From Paracoccus sp. DMF-8 (GTDB taxonomy: Bacteria > Pseudomonadota > Alphaproteobacteria > Rhodobacterales > Rhodobacteraceae): a stretch of 64,000 nt of DNA. Both the position numbers and the translations under genes were made by a program. Shown piece by piece: positions 30,344-38,539 of this stretch. How positions within the stretch are numbered: position 1 is the first letter of the stretch; every line of letters starts with the position of its first letter. Under the pieces are notes generated by a model. It saw only the letters and a program-made list of their open reading frames with translations, did no database searches and was not told the DNA's origin. The stretch covers positions 124,001 through 188,000 of the forward strand of contig NZ_JARJHL010000016.1 in the NCBI RefSeq assembly GCF_029309835.1, read 5' to 3'.

Positions 30344-31486
30344 TCAGACCTGCGTCGGGTCGTAATCATACAGCCAGCCGAAACGCTCGATCAGGCTGGC
30401 GGGGGCGAAACGGTTCAGCCCGCGCAGACCCGCATGGGCGACGGCGCGGGCCGGGCCGCGCAGGTGGTAGTTGCGGGCGTTCTTGTTCGCCGCCTCGACG
30501 ATCCGGGTGCAGCGGGGCTGGCGCAGGGACTGGAAACGGGCCAGCGCGGCGGCCTGATCGTGATCGGCGTCCAGACAGGCGGCCAGCACCCAGGCATCTT
30601 CAATCGCCATGACCGCGCCTTGCGCCATGAAGGGCAGGGTCGGATGGGCGGCATCGCCGATCAGCACCAGCCGCCCGTCCTGCCAATGGGTCGCGACCGG
30701 GTGGCGGAACAGGCCCCAGATCCCGGCCTGATCGACACGGGCCAGCCAATCGCCGACGCGCGGGGCAAAGCGGGCAAAGGCGGCGCGCAGATCGGCGGGA
30801 TCGCCCGCATGGCTCCAGCCTTCCTCGTGCCAGTCGGGACGTTCGATCACCGCGACGATATTGCGCTGGTTTCGGCCCAACCGATCCGGACCAAGCGGAT
30901 AGCTGACCAGATGGCGCCCCGGCCCCATGAAGACCTCGGCCTGCGGCGCGGCATCACCCGTGTCGGCAATCACCGCGCGCCATGCCGTCTGGCCGGTGAA
31001 AAATGGCACTTCGGTCCCGTTCAGCACGGGGCGCAGGGCGCTTTTCAACCCATCGGCGGCGACGACCAGATCGAAGCCCTCGGGCGGGGCCGCAATCTCG
31101 CGGTTCAGCCGGATGTCCGCGCCCGCGGCCTGCGCGGCACCGGCCAGCAGGTCCTGCAGGCGGGCGCGGTGGATGAAATAAAAGCTGTCATTCGGACGAT
31201 GCCGGGCAAAATCCAGCCGCGCGACCTGCGCGCCCGACAGATCGCGCAGGATCACCTGTTCGCTCAGGGCGGCGCGCGCCTGAAAGCCCGGCAGCAGGTC
31301 CAGCGCCCGCAGCGCGCGCACCGCGTTGGGGGAAACCTGAATGCCAGCCCCGACCTCTCGCAAGGCATCGGCGCGTTCAAGGACGGTGACGCGCGCACCG
31401 CGACGGGCCAGCGCGATCGCCGCCGTCAGCCCGGCGATCCCGGCTCCGACAACCGCGACATTGCGCGCGGAAAGGGCGTTCGGCAT
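30344..31486 (-). CDS. FAD-dependent monooxygenase (salicylate hydroxylase-like)
   Basis: Class A flavoprotein aromatic hydroxylase family, 380 residues. Rossmann motif GxGxxG: VAVVGAGIAGLTAAIALARRG; the middle DG motif is VVAADGLKSALR; the second FAD motif is GRLVLIGDAAHPTLPFMAQGAVMAIEDAWVLA. The region REVGAGIQVSPNAVRAL is typical of salicylate/6-hydroxynicotinate hydroxylases. Its start lies two bases after the stop of the DJ-1 gene, so the two are likely co-transcribed. The aromatic substrate cannot be inferred. Confidence 0.85.
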   Translation of the reverse strand: MPNALSARNVAVVGAGIAGLTAAIALARRGARVTVLERADALREVGAGIQVSPNAVRALRALDLLPGFQARAALSEQVILRDLSGAQVARLDFARHRPNDSFYFIHRARLQDLLAGAAQAAGADIRLNREIAAPPEGFDLVVAADGLKSALRPVLNGTEVPFFTGQTAWRAVIADTGDAAPQAEVFMGPGRHLVSYPLGPDRLGRNQRNIVAVIERPDWHEEGWSHAGDPADLRAAFARFAPRVGDWLARVDQAGIWGLFRHPVATHWQDGRLVLIGDAAHPTLPFMAQGAVMAIEDAWVLAACLDADHDQAAALARFQSLRQPRCTRIVEAANKNARNYHLRGPARAVAHAGLRGLNRFAPASLIERFGWLYDYDPTQV

Positions 31487-31488
31487 GT

Positions 31489-32061
31489 CTAATGCTCCCT
31501 TGCCATGATCTTGCGGAAATCTGCGACCTTGTTCGCGGGCAGGCCAGCGGCGGCCAGAACCTCGGCGGCGAAGCTGACGGGGGCGGTGCCCGGCGCGGTG
31601 ATGATGCCCCGGTCGCGGACGGCATAAGGGCGGTCGGTGTAGAAATCGCCGCCCCGATAGCCCGGCGCATGTCCGGCCAGAAAACCCGCAGCGTCCGAAG
31701 TATGGCGCAACCTGTCCAGCAGGCCATTCCGCGCCAGGGCCAGCGTCGCGCCCGAAATCGCCGCGATCACCTGTCCCCGCCGATGCGCCGCGATCAGCAG
31801 GGGATCCAGCGCGGGCGCGGCACCGGCCGCCCAGCCATCGCCGCCGCAGAGCACGATCACCTCATCGCCCTGCACCACCACATCGGGCAGATCCGCGCCG
31901 GCCAGTCCGCCCATCGAGCTGACGCGGCCGCCGCCGGGTGTCGCATGACGCAGCGCCATCGCGTGACCCTGTCGCGCATGGGCCGAAATCAGCGCGGTTT
32001 CCCAATCCGCGTAACCGTCGATCAGGACGATCAGGATGGGGCGCAGGCCATCACCGGGCAT
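31489..32061 (-). CDS. DJ-1/PfpI family protein with serine at the nucleophile position
   Basis: Class I glutamine amidotransferase-like fold, 190 residues. The start PILIVLIDGYADWETAL carries the conserved Glu, and VIVLCGGDGW and VIAAISGATLALARNG follow. In DJ-1/PfpI proteins the elbow reads AIC(G/A)(G/A)T; here the cysteine is Ser (codon 31753-31755), so the usual redox or hydrolase chemistry should be lost or changed. The ATG at 32061 has GGAAAG upstream and is preferred to a GTG six codons earlier. Adjacent to a flavin monooxygenase gene. Function unknown. Confidence 0.8.
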   Translation of the reverse strand: MPGDGLRPILIVLIDGYADWETALISAHARQGHAMALRHATPGGGRVSSMGGLAGADLPDVVVQGDEVIVLCGGDGWAAGAAPALDPLLIAAHRRGQVIAAISGATLALARNGLLDRLRHTSDAAGFLAGHAPGYRGGDFYTDRPYAVRDRGIITAPGTAPVSFAAEVLAAAGLPANKVADFRKIMAREH

Positions 32062-32123
32062 CGCGTCGGCTTTCCGCACGGGTCATGAGCAACGGGCCAT
32101 GAGCAGGCTTGCCGCGACGCTGC

Positions 32124-32546
32124 TCAGTCGTCGCGGTGAACCCGCTCGCGGCGTTCGTGACGTTCCTGCGCCTCAAGCGTCATGGTCGCGATCGGGCGCG
32201 CATCCAGCCGCTTCAGGCTGATCTGGTCGCCGGTCATTTCGCAATAGCCGTATTCACCCGTCTCGATCCGGCGCAGGGCCGCGTCGATCTTGCTGACCAG
32301 CTTGCGCTGGCGGTCGCGGGTGCGCAGTTCCAGCGCGCGGTCGGTTTCCTCGCTTGCGCGGTCGGCAAGATCGGGCACGTTGCGGGCGCTGTCCTGCAAA
32401 CCTTCCAGCGTTTCGGCAGACTGGCTCAGCAGTTCCTGCTTCCACGCAAGCAGCTTGCGACGGAAATATTCAAGTTGAAGTTCATTCATGAAGGGCTCGT
32501 CCTCGGCGGGACGATATTCTTCGGGAAGAAAGGTCTGGGCTTTCAT
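32124..32546 (-). CDS. dksA: RNA polymerase-binding transcription factor DksA (cysteine-poor type)
   Basis: Coiled-coil secondary-channel factor that works with ppGpp in the stringent response; 140 residues. It has PEEYRPAEDEPFMNELQLEYF, a long coiled coil with the tip region GLQDSARNVPDLADRASEETDRALELRTRDR, and the finger region GYCEMTGDQISLKRLDARPIATMTLEAQERHERRE. Of the four zinc cysteines only the first remains (pattern C-T-T-A), as in zinc-independent DksA paralogues. A GGAGG ribosome binding site supports the start. The DJ-1 and monooxygenase genes follow on the same strand. Confidence 0.93.
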   Translation of the reverse strand: MKAQTFLPEEYRPAEDEPFMNELQLEYFRRKLLAWKQELLSQSAETLEGLQDSARNVPDLADRASEETDRALELRTRDRQRKLVSKIDAALRRIETGEYGYCEMTGDQISLKRLDARPIATMTLEAQERHERRERVHRDD

Positions 32547-32711
32547 CGGTCCTCCGTGAGCGGGCGCTGAACCCGTTCATGCGGCCCCAATACGGTATGC
32601 GGTTGGCATTGTCACTAGCACACCCGGCCTGGGGCCGCATCTTGCGAAGGCATGCCGCGCTGGATTAGGTTTCGCGCGCCAGACTTCGCGCGCAGGACAA
32701 GGGATTTTTCG

Positions 32712-33554
32712 ATGCATTTCACCTCGACAGACAGATATGTCGCGCCGCCCGATCTTTCCATGGCCGTGAACGCCGCGATCACGCTGGAAAGGCCGCTTTT
32801 GGTGAAAGGTGAGCCGGGCACCGGAAAAACCGAACTGGCCCAACAGGTTGCGAAATCCGTCGGGCTGGAGATGGTCGAATGGAACATCAAATCCACCACC
32901 CGCGCCCAGCAGGGCCTGTATGAATATGACGCTGTGTCACGCCTGCGCGACAGCCAGTTGGGCGAGGCGCGGGTCCATGACATTGCCAATTACATCCGCA
33001 AGGGCAAGCTGTGGCAGGCCTTTGAGGCGGATCAAAAGGTCGTGTTGCTGATCGACGAAATCGACAAGGCCGATATCGAATTTCCGAACGATCTGCTGCA
33101 GGAATTGGACCGGATGGAGTTCCACGTCTATGAAACCGGCGAAACCATCCGCGCCCGGCATCGGCCCGTGGTCATCATCACCTCGAACAACGAAAAGGAA
33201 TTGCCCGACGCATTCCTGCGCCGCTGCTCTTTCCATTACATCCGCTTTCCCGACGCCGAGACGCTGAAACGCATCGTCGATGTCCATTACCCCGGCCTGA
33301 AGCCGCGCCTGCTGGACGAGGCGCTGACCCAGTTCTTTGAACTGCGCGAGACGCCGGGGCTGAAGAAAAAGCCCTCGACCAGCGAATTTCTGGACTGGCT
33401 GAAACTGATCCTGGCCGAGGATCTGTCGCCCGAGGAACTCAAGCGCCCGGCGAATGAGGTTCTGCCCAAGCTGCATGGCGCGCTGGTCAAGAACGAACAG
33501 GATGTTGCGCTGTTCGAGCGTCTGGCCTTCATGTCGCGGCGGCAGGGCCGGTAA
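32712..33554 (+). CDS. MoxR-family AAA+ ATPase
   Basis: AAA+ ATPase of 280 residues (CoxD/MoxR-like), thought to act as a chaperone in maturation of metalloenzymes or envelope complexes. It starts MHFTSTDRYVAPPDLSMAVN; Walker A is GEPGTGKTELAQ, Walker B VVLLIDEIDKAD, sensor 1 VVIITSNNEKELPDAFLRRC. A downstream VWA-domain CoxE partner, usual in this family, is missing: the next gene is a convergent 49-aa membrane protein gene whose end overlaps this one by 26 bases. Confidence 0.92.
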   Translation: MHFTSTDRYVAPPDLSMAVNAAITLERPLLVKGEPGTGKTELAQQVAKSVGLEMVEWNIKSTTRAQQGLYEYDAVSRLRDSQLGEARVHDIANYIRKGKLWQAFEADQKVVLLIDEIDKADIEFPNDLLQELDRMEFHVYETGETIRARHRPVVIITSNNEKELPDAFLRRCSFHYIRFPDAETLKRIVDVHYPGLKPRLLDEALTQFFELRETPGLKKKPSTSEFLDWLKLILAEDLSPEELKRPANEVLPKLHGALVKNEQDVALFERLAFMSRRQGR

Positions 33555-33681
33555 GGGCGGATCGCGTGGTATAGACGGCAACGTCTGCGACGCGGGCGGT
33601 CAGGAAAATCCCCACCGCCATGATGCCCATGACAAGCAGCATGAACCTGTCATCCAGCCCGTGCCGCCCCAGCCAACGCAT
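33529..33681 (-). CDS. Small single-pass membrane protein
   Basis: A 50-residue frame starting MRWLGRHGLDDRFMLLVMGI with one hydrophobic helix (FMLLVMGIMAVGIFLTARVADVAVY, about residues 13-37). A GAAGG ribosome binding site lies six bases before the ATG, 25 bases after the stop of the lytic transglycosylase gene, suggesting a two-gene unit. Its 3' end overlaps the end of the convergent moxR-like gene by 26 bases. No family recognised. Confidence 0.5.
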   Translation of the reverse strand: MRWLGRHGLDDRFMLLVMGIMAVGIFLTARVADVAVYTTRSALTGPAAAT

Positions 33682-33706
33682 CAGCGCCTTCAGGTGCGGG
33701 CGCTTT

Positions 33707-34192
33707 TCAGCGGCGTGACTGGCGCAGGCCGGTTTCTTCCAGCAGGCCCTTGCGCTTGGCCTCGTAATAATAGCCGCGCGCATACCAGCCGACGGCCTCG
33801 TCCTGATTGCCGTCGGCGACCAGATAGGCGCCGCGCAGGTATTTGACGGCATATTGCAGGTTGGTGTCGGCGTTCAGCAATTCCTGCGGCGCGCCGCGAT
33901 GGCCCATGGTCCGCGCGGTCTGCGGCAGGATCTGCATCAGCCCGTAATAGGGACCGTTGCGCGCCTCGGGGCGGTGGCTGGATTCGCGGATCACGACGCG
34001 CTGCACCAGCGAACGCGGCACCTGATAATGGTCGGCCCAGTAGTTGATGCGCCCGCGCAGTTGCGGCGTTTCGTTCGGGTGCAGCCCGCTGGCCAGAAAC
34101 TCGTTCGCGCCCTTGGAACTGTGGCTGCCGCCATTGCCGCCGCAGGCCGCAAGGCCAAGCACCGCGACGATCAGAAATCGACGAAGGATCAT
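33707..34192 (-). CDS. Lytic transglycosylase (SLT domain) lipoprotein
   Basis: Membrane-anchored peptidoglycan lytic transglycosylase of 161 residues. The signal peptide ends in a lipobox (MILRRFLIVAVLGLAAC, Cys17). The SLT domain has the catalytic glutamate in RVVIRESSHRPEA, then YYGLMQILPQTARTMG and LLNADTNLQYAVKYLRG, and the C-terminal WYARGYY. The start at 34192 is required by the lipobox; the longer frame upstream has no signal. Likely co-transcribed with the small membrane protein gene after it. Confidence 0.9.
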   Translation of the reverse strand: MILRRFLIVAVLGLAACGGNGGSHSSKGANEFLASGLHPNETPQLRGRINYWADHYQVPRSLVQRVVIRESSHRPEARNGPYYGLMQILPQTARTMGHRGAPQELLNADTNLQYAVKYLRGAYLVADGNQDEAVGWYARGYYYEAKRKGLLEETGLRQSRR

Positions 34193-34287
34193 TGTCTCTG
34201 CTCCGCTTGTTCCGCCCGGTTGGCAAGGCCCCGGATCTTTTTGACATGATGCTTTTTCGGATATGCCGGGGCGCGGCATATCGCAAG

Positions 34288-34314
34288 AAAAAAGGCGGCC
34301 CATGGCGGGCCGCC
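34288..34314 (-). terminator. Terminator of the sucCD-sucAB-lpd unit
   Basis: On the minus strand GGCGGCCC/GGGCCGCC (8 bp, loop GCCAT) is followed by TTTTTT, 28 bases past the lpd stop codon. Confidence 0.85.
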
Positions 34315-34341
34315 CCCTGTCGTGACCGGATTTCCGCCGGA

Positions 34342-35737
<1,396 letters not shown>

Positions 35738-35788
35738 TCACAACTCCTCAGGGATTTCGCGACCACGCGTTCGTGGTGGCGCGACAGG

Positions 35789-36181
35789 TCAGGTCAAAAT
35801 TGCATAGATGATCATGATCATCGTCGGCAGAAAGCCCGCCGCCCAGATGACCGACCGCCAGGGCGACCAGCCAAGGGCATAGGCCGGGACGTAAAGGATG
35901 CGCGCCGCCAGATACAGCCAGGCGCACAGCACGGTCAGCGCCGTGCTGCGATCCTCGATCGAGATCATGACGACGGCGATGGTGAACAGCGCCAGCGATT
36001 CGAAGTGGTTGGCGACCGCGCGGCGCAACCGCCCGGTCAGGGGCGAAAATTCGGGCGTCGTGTCGCGGGGGCCGACATTCCATTCATCGCCCATGTCGCG
36101 ATGCATGGCATATCCGGCAAGACCAATCTGCACCGCCTGCAGCAGCGCGGCCAGACCCAGGGCGGTGGTTTCGGCGGACAT
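35789..36181 (-). CDS. MAPEG family membrane protein
   Basis: Four-helix membrane protein of 130 residues in the MAPEG superfamily (COG3686 type). The conserved block RAVANHFESLALFTIAVV (family RAxxNxxE) is present, as is the C-terminal YVPAYALGWSPWRSVIWAAGF. MAPEG proteins can be glutathione transferases, but these bacterial members are uncharacterised. The start overlaps the preceding gene stop (ATGA), within the sucB-lpd interval. Confidence 0.85.
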   Translation of the reverse strand: MSAETTALGLAALLQAVQIGLAGYAMHRDMGDEWNVGPRDTTPEFSPLTGRLRRAVANHFESLALFTIAVVMISIEDRSTALTVLCAWLYLAARILYVPAYALGWSPWRSVIWAAGFLPTMIMIIYAILT

Positions 36182-36438
36182 CAGGCGGTTTCCACGAAAT
36201 GGTAATCGACGCCCTGCACCCCGGCCTGCGAATTGAAGACACCCGCCGCGCCATCCAGATAGGCGCGTGCCGCCTTGGCATCGCCGACCTGGAACAGGGC
36301 CCAGACATTGCCGTTATCCTCGCGCCACAGTTGCAGCAGGGACAGGCTGTTGTTACCGCGATCCTCGGCATCGGCGTCGAAGGCGGGTTTGAAACGGGCG
36401 TAATCACTGATGGCGTAATGGGCGATCATCTGGGTCAT
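36181..36438 (-). CDS. Small ABM-like (dimeric alpha-beta barrel) protein
   Basis: An 85-residue cytoplasmic protein starting MTQMIAHYAISDYARFKPAF, with LWREDNGNVWALFQVGDAKAARAYLD. The pattern of alternating strands, with DYARFKPAFD matching the antibiotic-monooxygenase/Dabb-like barrel, suggests a small dimeric barrel; this is a fold-level guess. A ribosome binding site (aaaggtg) precedes the ATG. Its stop overlaps the MAPEG gene start. Function unknown. Confidence 0.65.
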   Translation of the reverse strand: MTQMIAHYAISDYARFKPAFDADAEDRGNNSLSLLQLWREDNGNVWALFQVGDAKAARAYLDGAAGVFNSQAGVQGVDYHFVETA

Positions 36439-36649
36439 GTCAGCACCTTTGAACAAGCGGGCGCGCAGGATCTGGAACCGCGTCCCCCGGATTATGAAAC
36501 CGGCCTGCGGCCCGGGGCGGACCCGGTGGCGCATGACCTTCCAGTCTGCAGGCTCAACGGTTGATCGGCGGATCGGTTGCCTGCCAATCGCTGCCCAGCC
36601 CGTGCCCTTTCGTTTTCCGGCGCCGGCCCTTGGCATGGCGCCGGAAAAT

Positions 36650-36961
36650 CTATTCGGCCTGCCCGCCCGCAAGCTGCCGCAGACGGTCCATCTGGCGGTT
36701 CTTCAGCCGGTGCAGCGCAAGGCTGCTGGTCAGGGAAACCACCGCATAGATGCCGATCAGCGGCCGGAACCAGCGCACCGGACCCATGAAACGGTCCAGC
36801 GCGAACATCACGGCCGTCACCAGAACGACGCGCACCAACCAGACCCGCAGCACGCCCTGCAGCGTATCGCGATTCTGCGCCAGCAACTGGTCCAGTTGCT
36901 GTTGCGGGTCGCGATCACCGCCAGCATCGGCGGCCTGCGGATCGGTTGGAAGCTCCGTCAC
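36650..36961 (-). CDS. Hypothetical two-helix membrane protein between sucB and lpd
   Basis: A 103-residue protein with an acidic, Gln-rich N-terminus (PQQQLDQLLAQNRDTLQ), two hydrophobic helices (VWLVRVVLVTAVMFAL; PLIGIYAVVSLTSSLAL) and a basic C-terminal tail. It starts four bases after the sucB stop, so it is co-transcribed with the 2-oxoglutarate dehydrogenase genes. No family recognised. Confidence 0.7.
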   Translation of the reverse strand: MTELPTDPQAADAGGDRDPQQQLDQLLAQNRDTLQGVLRVWLVRVVLVTAVMFALDRFMGPVRWFRPLIGIYAVVSLTSSLALHRLKNRQMDRLRQLAGGQAE

Positions 36962-36965
36962 GGGA

Positions 36966-38536
36966 TCACAGGTCCATCAGCAGGCGGCGCGGGTCTTCCA
37001 GTGCTTCCTTGACGCGGACAAGGAAGGTCACGGCGCCCTTGCCGTCGACGATGCGGTGGTCATAGCTCAGCGCCAGATACATCATCGGGCGGATGACGAT
37101 CTGGCCGCCGACGACGACCGGCCGGTCCTGGATCTTGTGCATGCCCAGGATGCCCGATTGCGGAGGGTTCAGGATCGGCGAGGACATCAGCGAGCCATAG
37201 ACCCCACCGTTCGAGATGGTGAAGCTGCCGCCCTGCATTTCCGCCATGGTCAGCTTGCCGTCACGGGCGCGCAGGCCCAGTTCGGCGATCTGCTTTTCGA
37301 TATCGGCAAAGGACAGCTGATCCGCATCGCGCAGGACCGGAACGACCAGACCCTGCGGCGTGCCGACGGCGACGCCCATGTTGACGTAATTCTTGTAAAC
37401 GATATCGCCGCCGTCGATTTCGGCATTGACCTCGGGGACTTCTTTCAGGGCGTGGCAGCAGGCTTTCACGAAGAAGGACATGAAGCCCAGCTTGACCTTG
37501 TGCTTCTTCTCGAACGCATCCTTGTATTCGTTGCGCAGGCCCATGACGCCCGACATGTCCACCTCGTTATAGGTGGTCAGGATGGCGGCGTTGTTCTGCG
37601 CATCCTTCAGACGGCGGGCGATGGTCGCGCGCAGGCGGGTCATCTTGACGCGTTCCTCGCGGGCGGCGTCATTGGCCGAAACCGGCTGGCGCGGCGGGCG
37701 GCCGGGGTCGGGGCGACCGACGGGGTGGGGGCGGCTGCGGCGCGGGCCACGTCTTCCTTCATCACGCGACCGTCGCGGCCGGTGCCGGTGACCGCATCGC
37801 GCGAGATCCCGGCCTCTGCCATGGCCTTTTCGGCTGCGGGCGCGTCCTTGACATCGCTGCGCGCGGTCGTGCCGGTCAGGCCCTTGGCTTCGGCGCGGGC
37901 AACCGCCTCGGCCGAATTCTGGGCACGGTCCGCCGCAGTGCCGGCAGGCGTCGGAACGGAACCCGAAGCGGCAGCGGCGGCGCCTTCGGCGATCACGGCA
38001 AGGCGGGCCTTGGCATCCACCGTCGCGCCTTCGGGCGCGAGGATTTCGGCCAGAACACCGGCCGCAGGCGCGGGAACCTCGACCGAAACCTTGTCGGTTT
38101 CCAGTTCGCACAGCATTTCGTCCTGAGCGACGGCATCGCCGACCTTCTTGAACCAGGTGGCGACGGTGGCTTCGGTAACGCTTTCGCCCAGAGTGGGCAC
38201 CATCACGTCCACGGCTTTTCCGCTCATGTCTTTCTGTCCTTCCTTGGGCTTGGCCGACTCGTTCTCGCGCGGCAACATTTCTTCGGGGCCTGCGTCGCCA
38301 TCTTCGACGATCTGCGCAAGCAAAGCATTGGGGGCGACCGTCTGGCCTTCGGTCGCGATGATTTCGCCAAGCAGGCCTGCGACGGGTGACGGCACTTCGA
38401 CCGTCACCTTGTCGGTTTCCAGCTCGCAAAGCATTTCGTCCACGGCGACGCGGTCGCCCGGCTGCTTGAACCAGGTCGAGACGGTCGCCTCGGACACCGA
38501 TTCGCCAAGGGCGGGGACACGCAGTTCAACGCTCAT
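36966..38536 (-). CDS. sucB: Dihydrolipoyllysine-residue succinyltransferase, E2, with two lipoyl domains (one apparent frameshift)
   Basis: E2 of the 2-oxoglutarate dehydrogenase complex, transferring succinyl groups to CoA; 523 residues after repair. Two tandem lipoyl domains, each with the modified lysine in [11 protein letters not shown] or [11 protein letters not shown]; a peripheral subunit-binding domain ([28 protein letters not shown]); then the catalytic domain ending [16 protein letters not shown], with active-site His and Asp. One C is missing near 37694 in a GC-rich linker. Starts three bases after the sucA stop. E2 with two lipoyl domains is longer than the E. coli type but not unique. 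Confidence 0.95.
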
Positions 38537-38539
38537 CCG

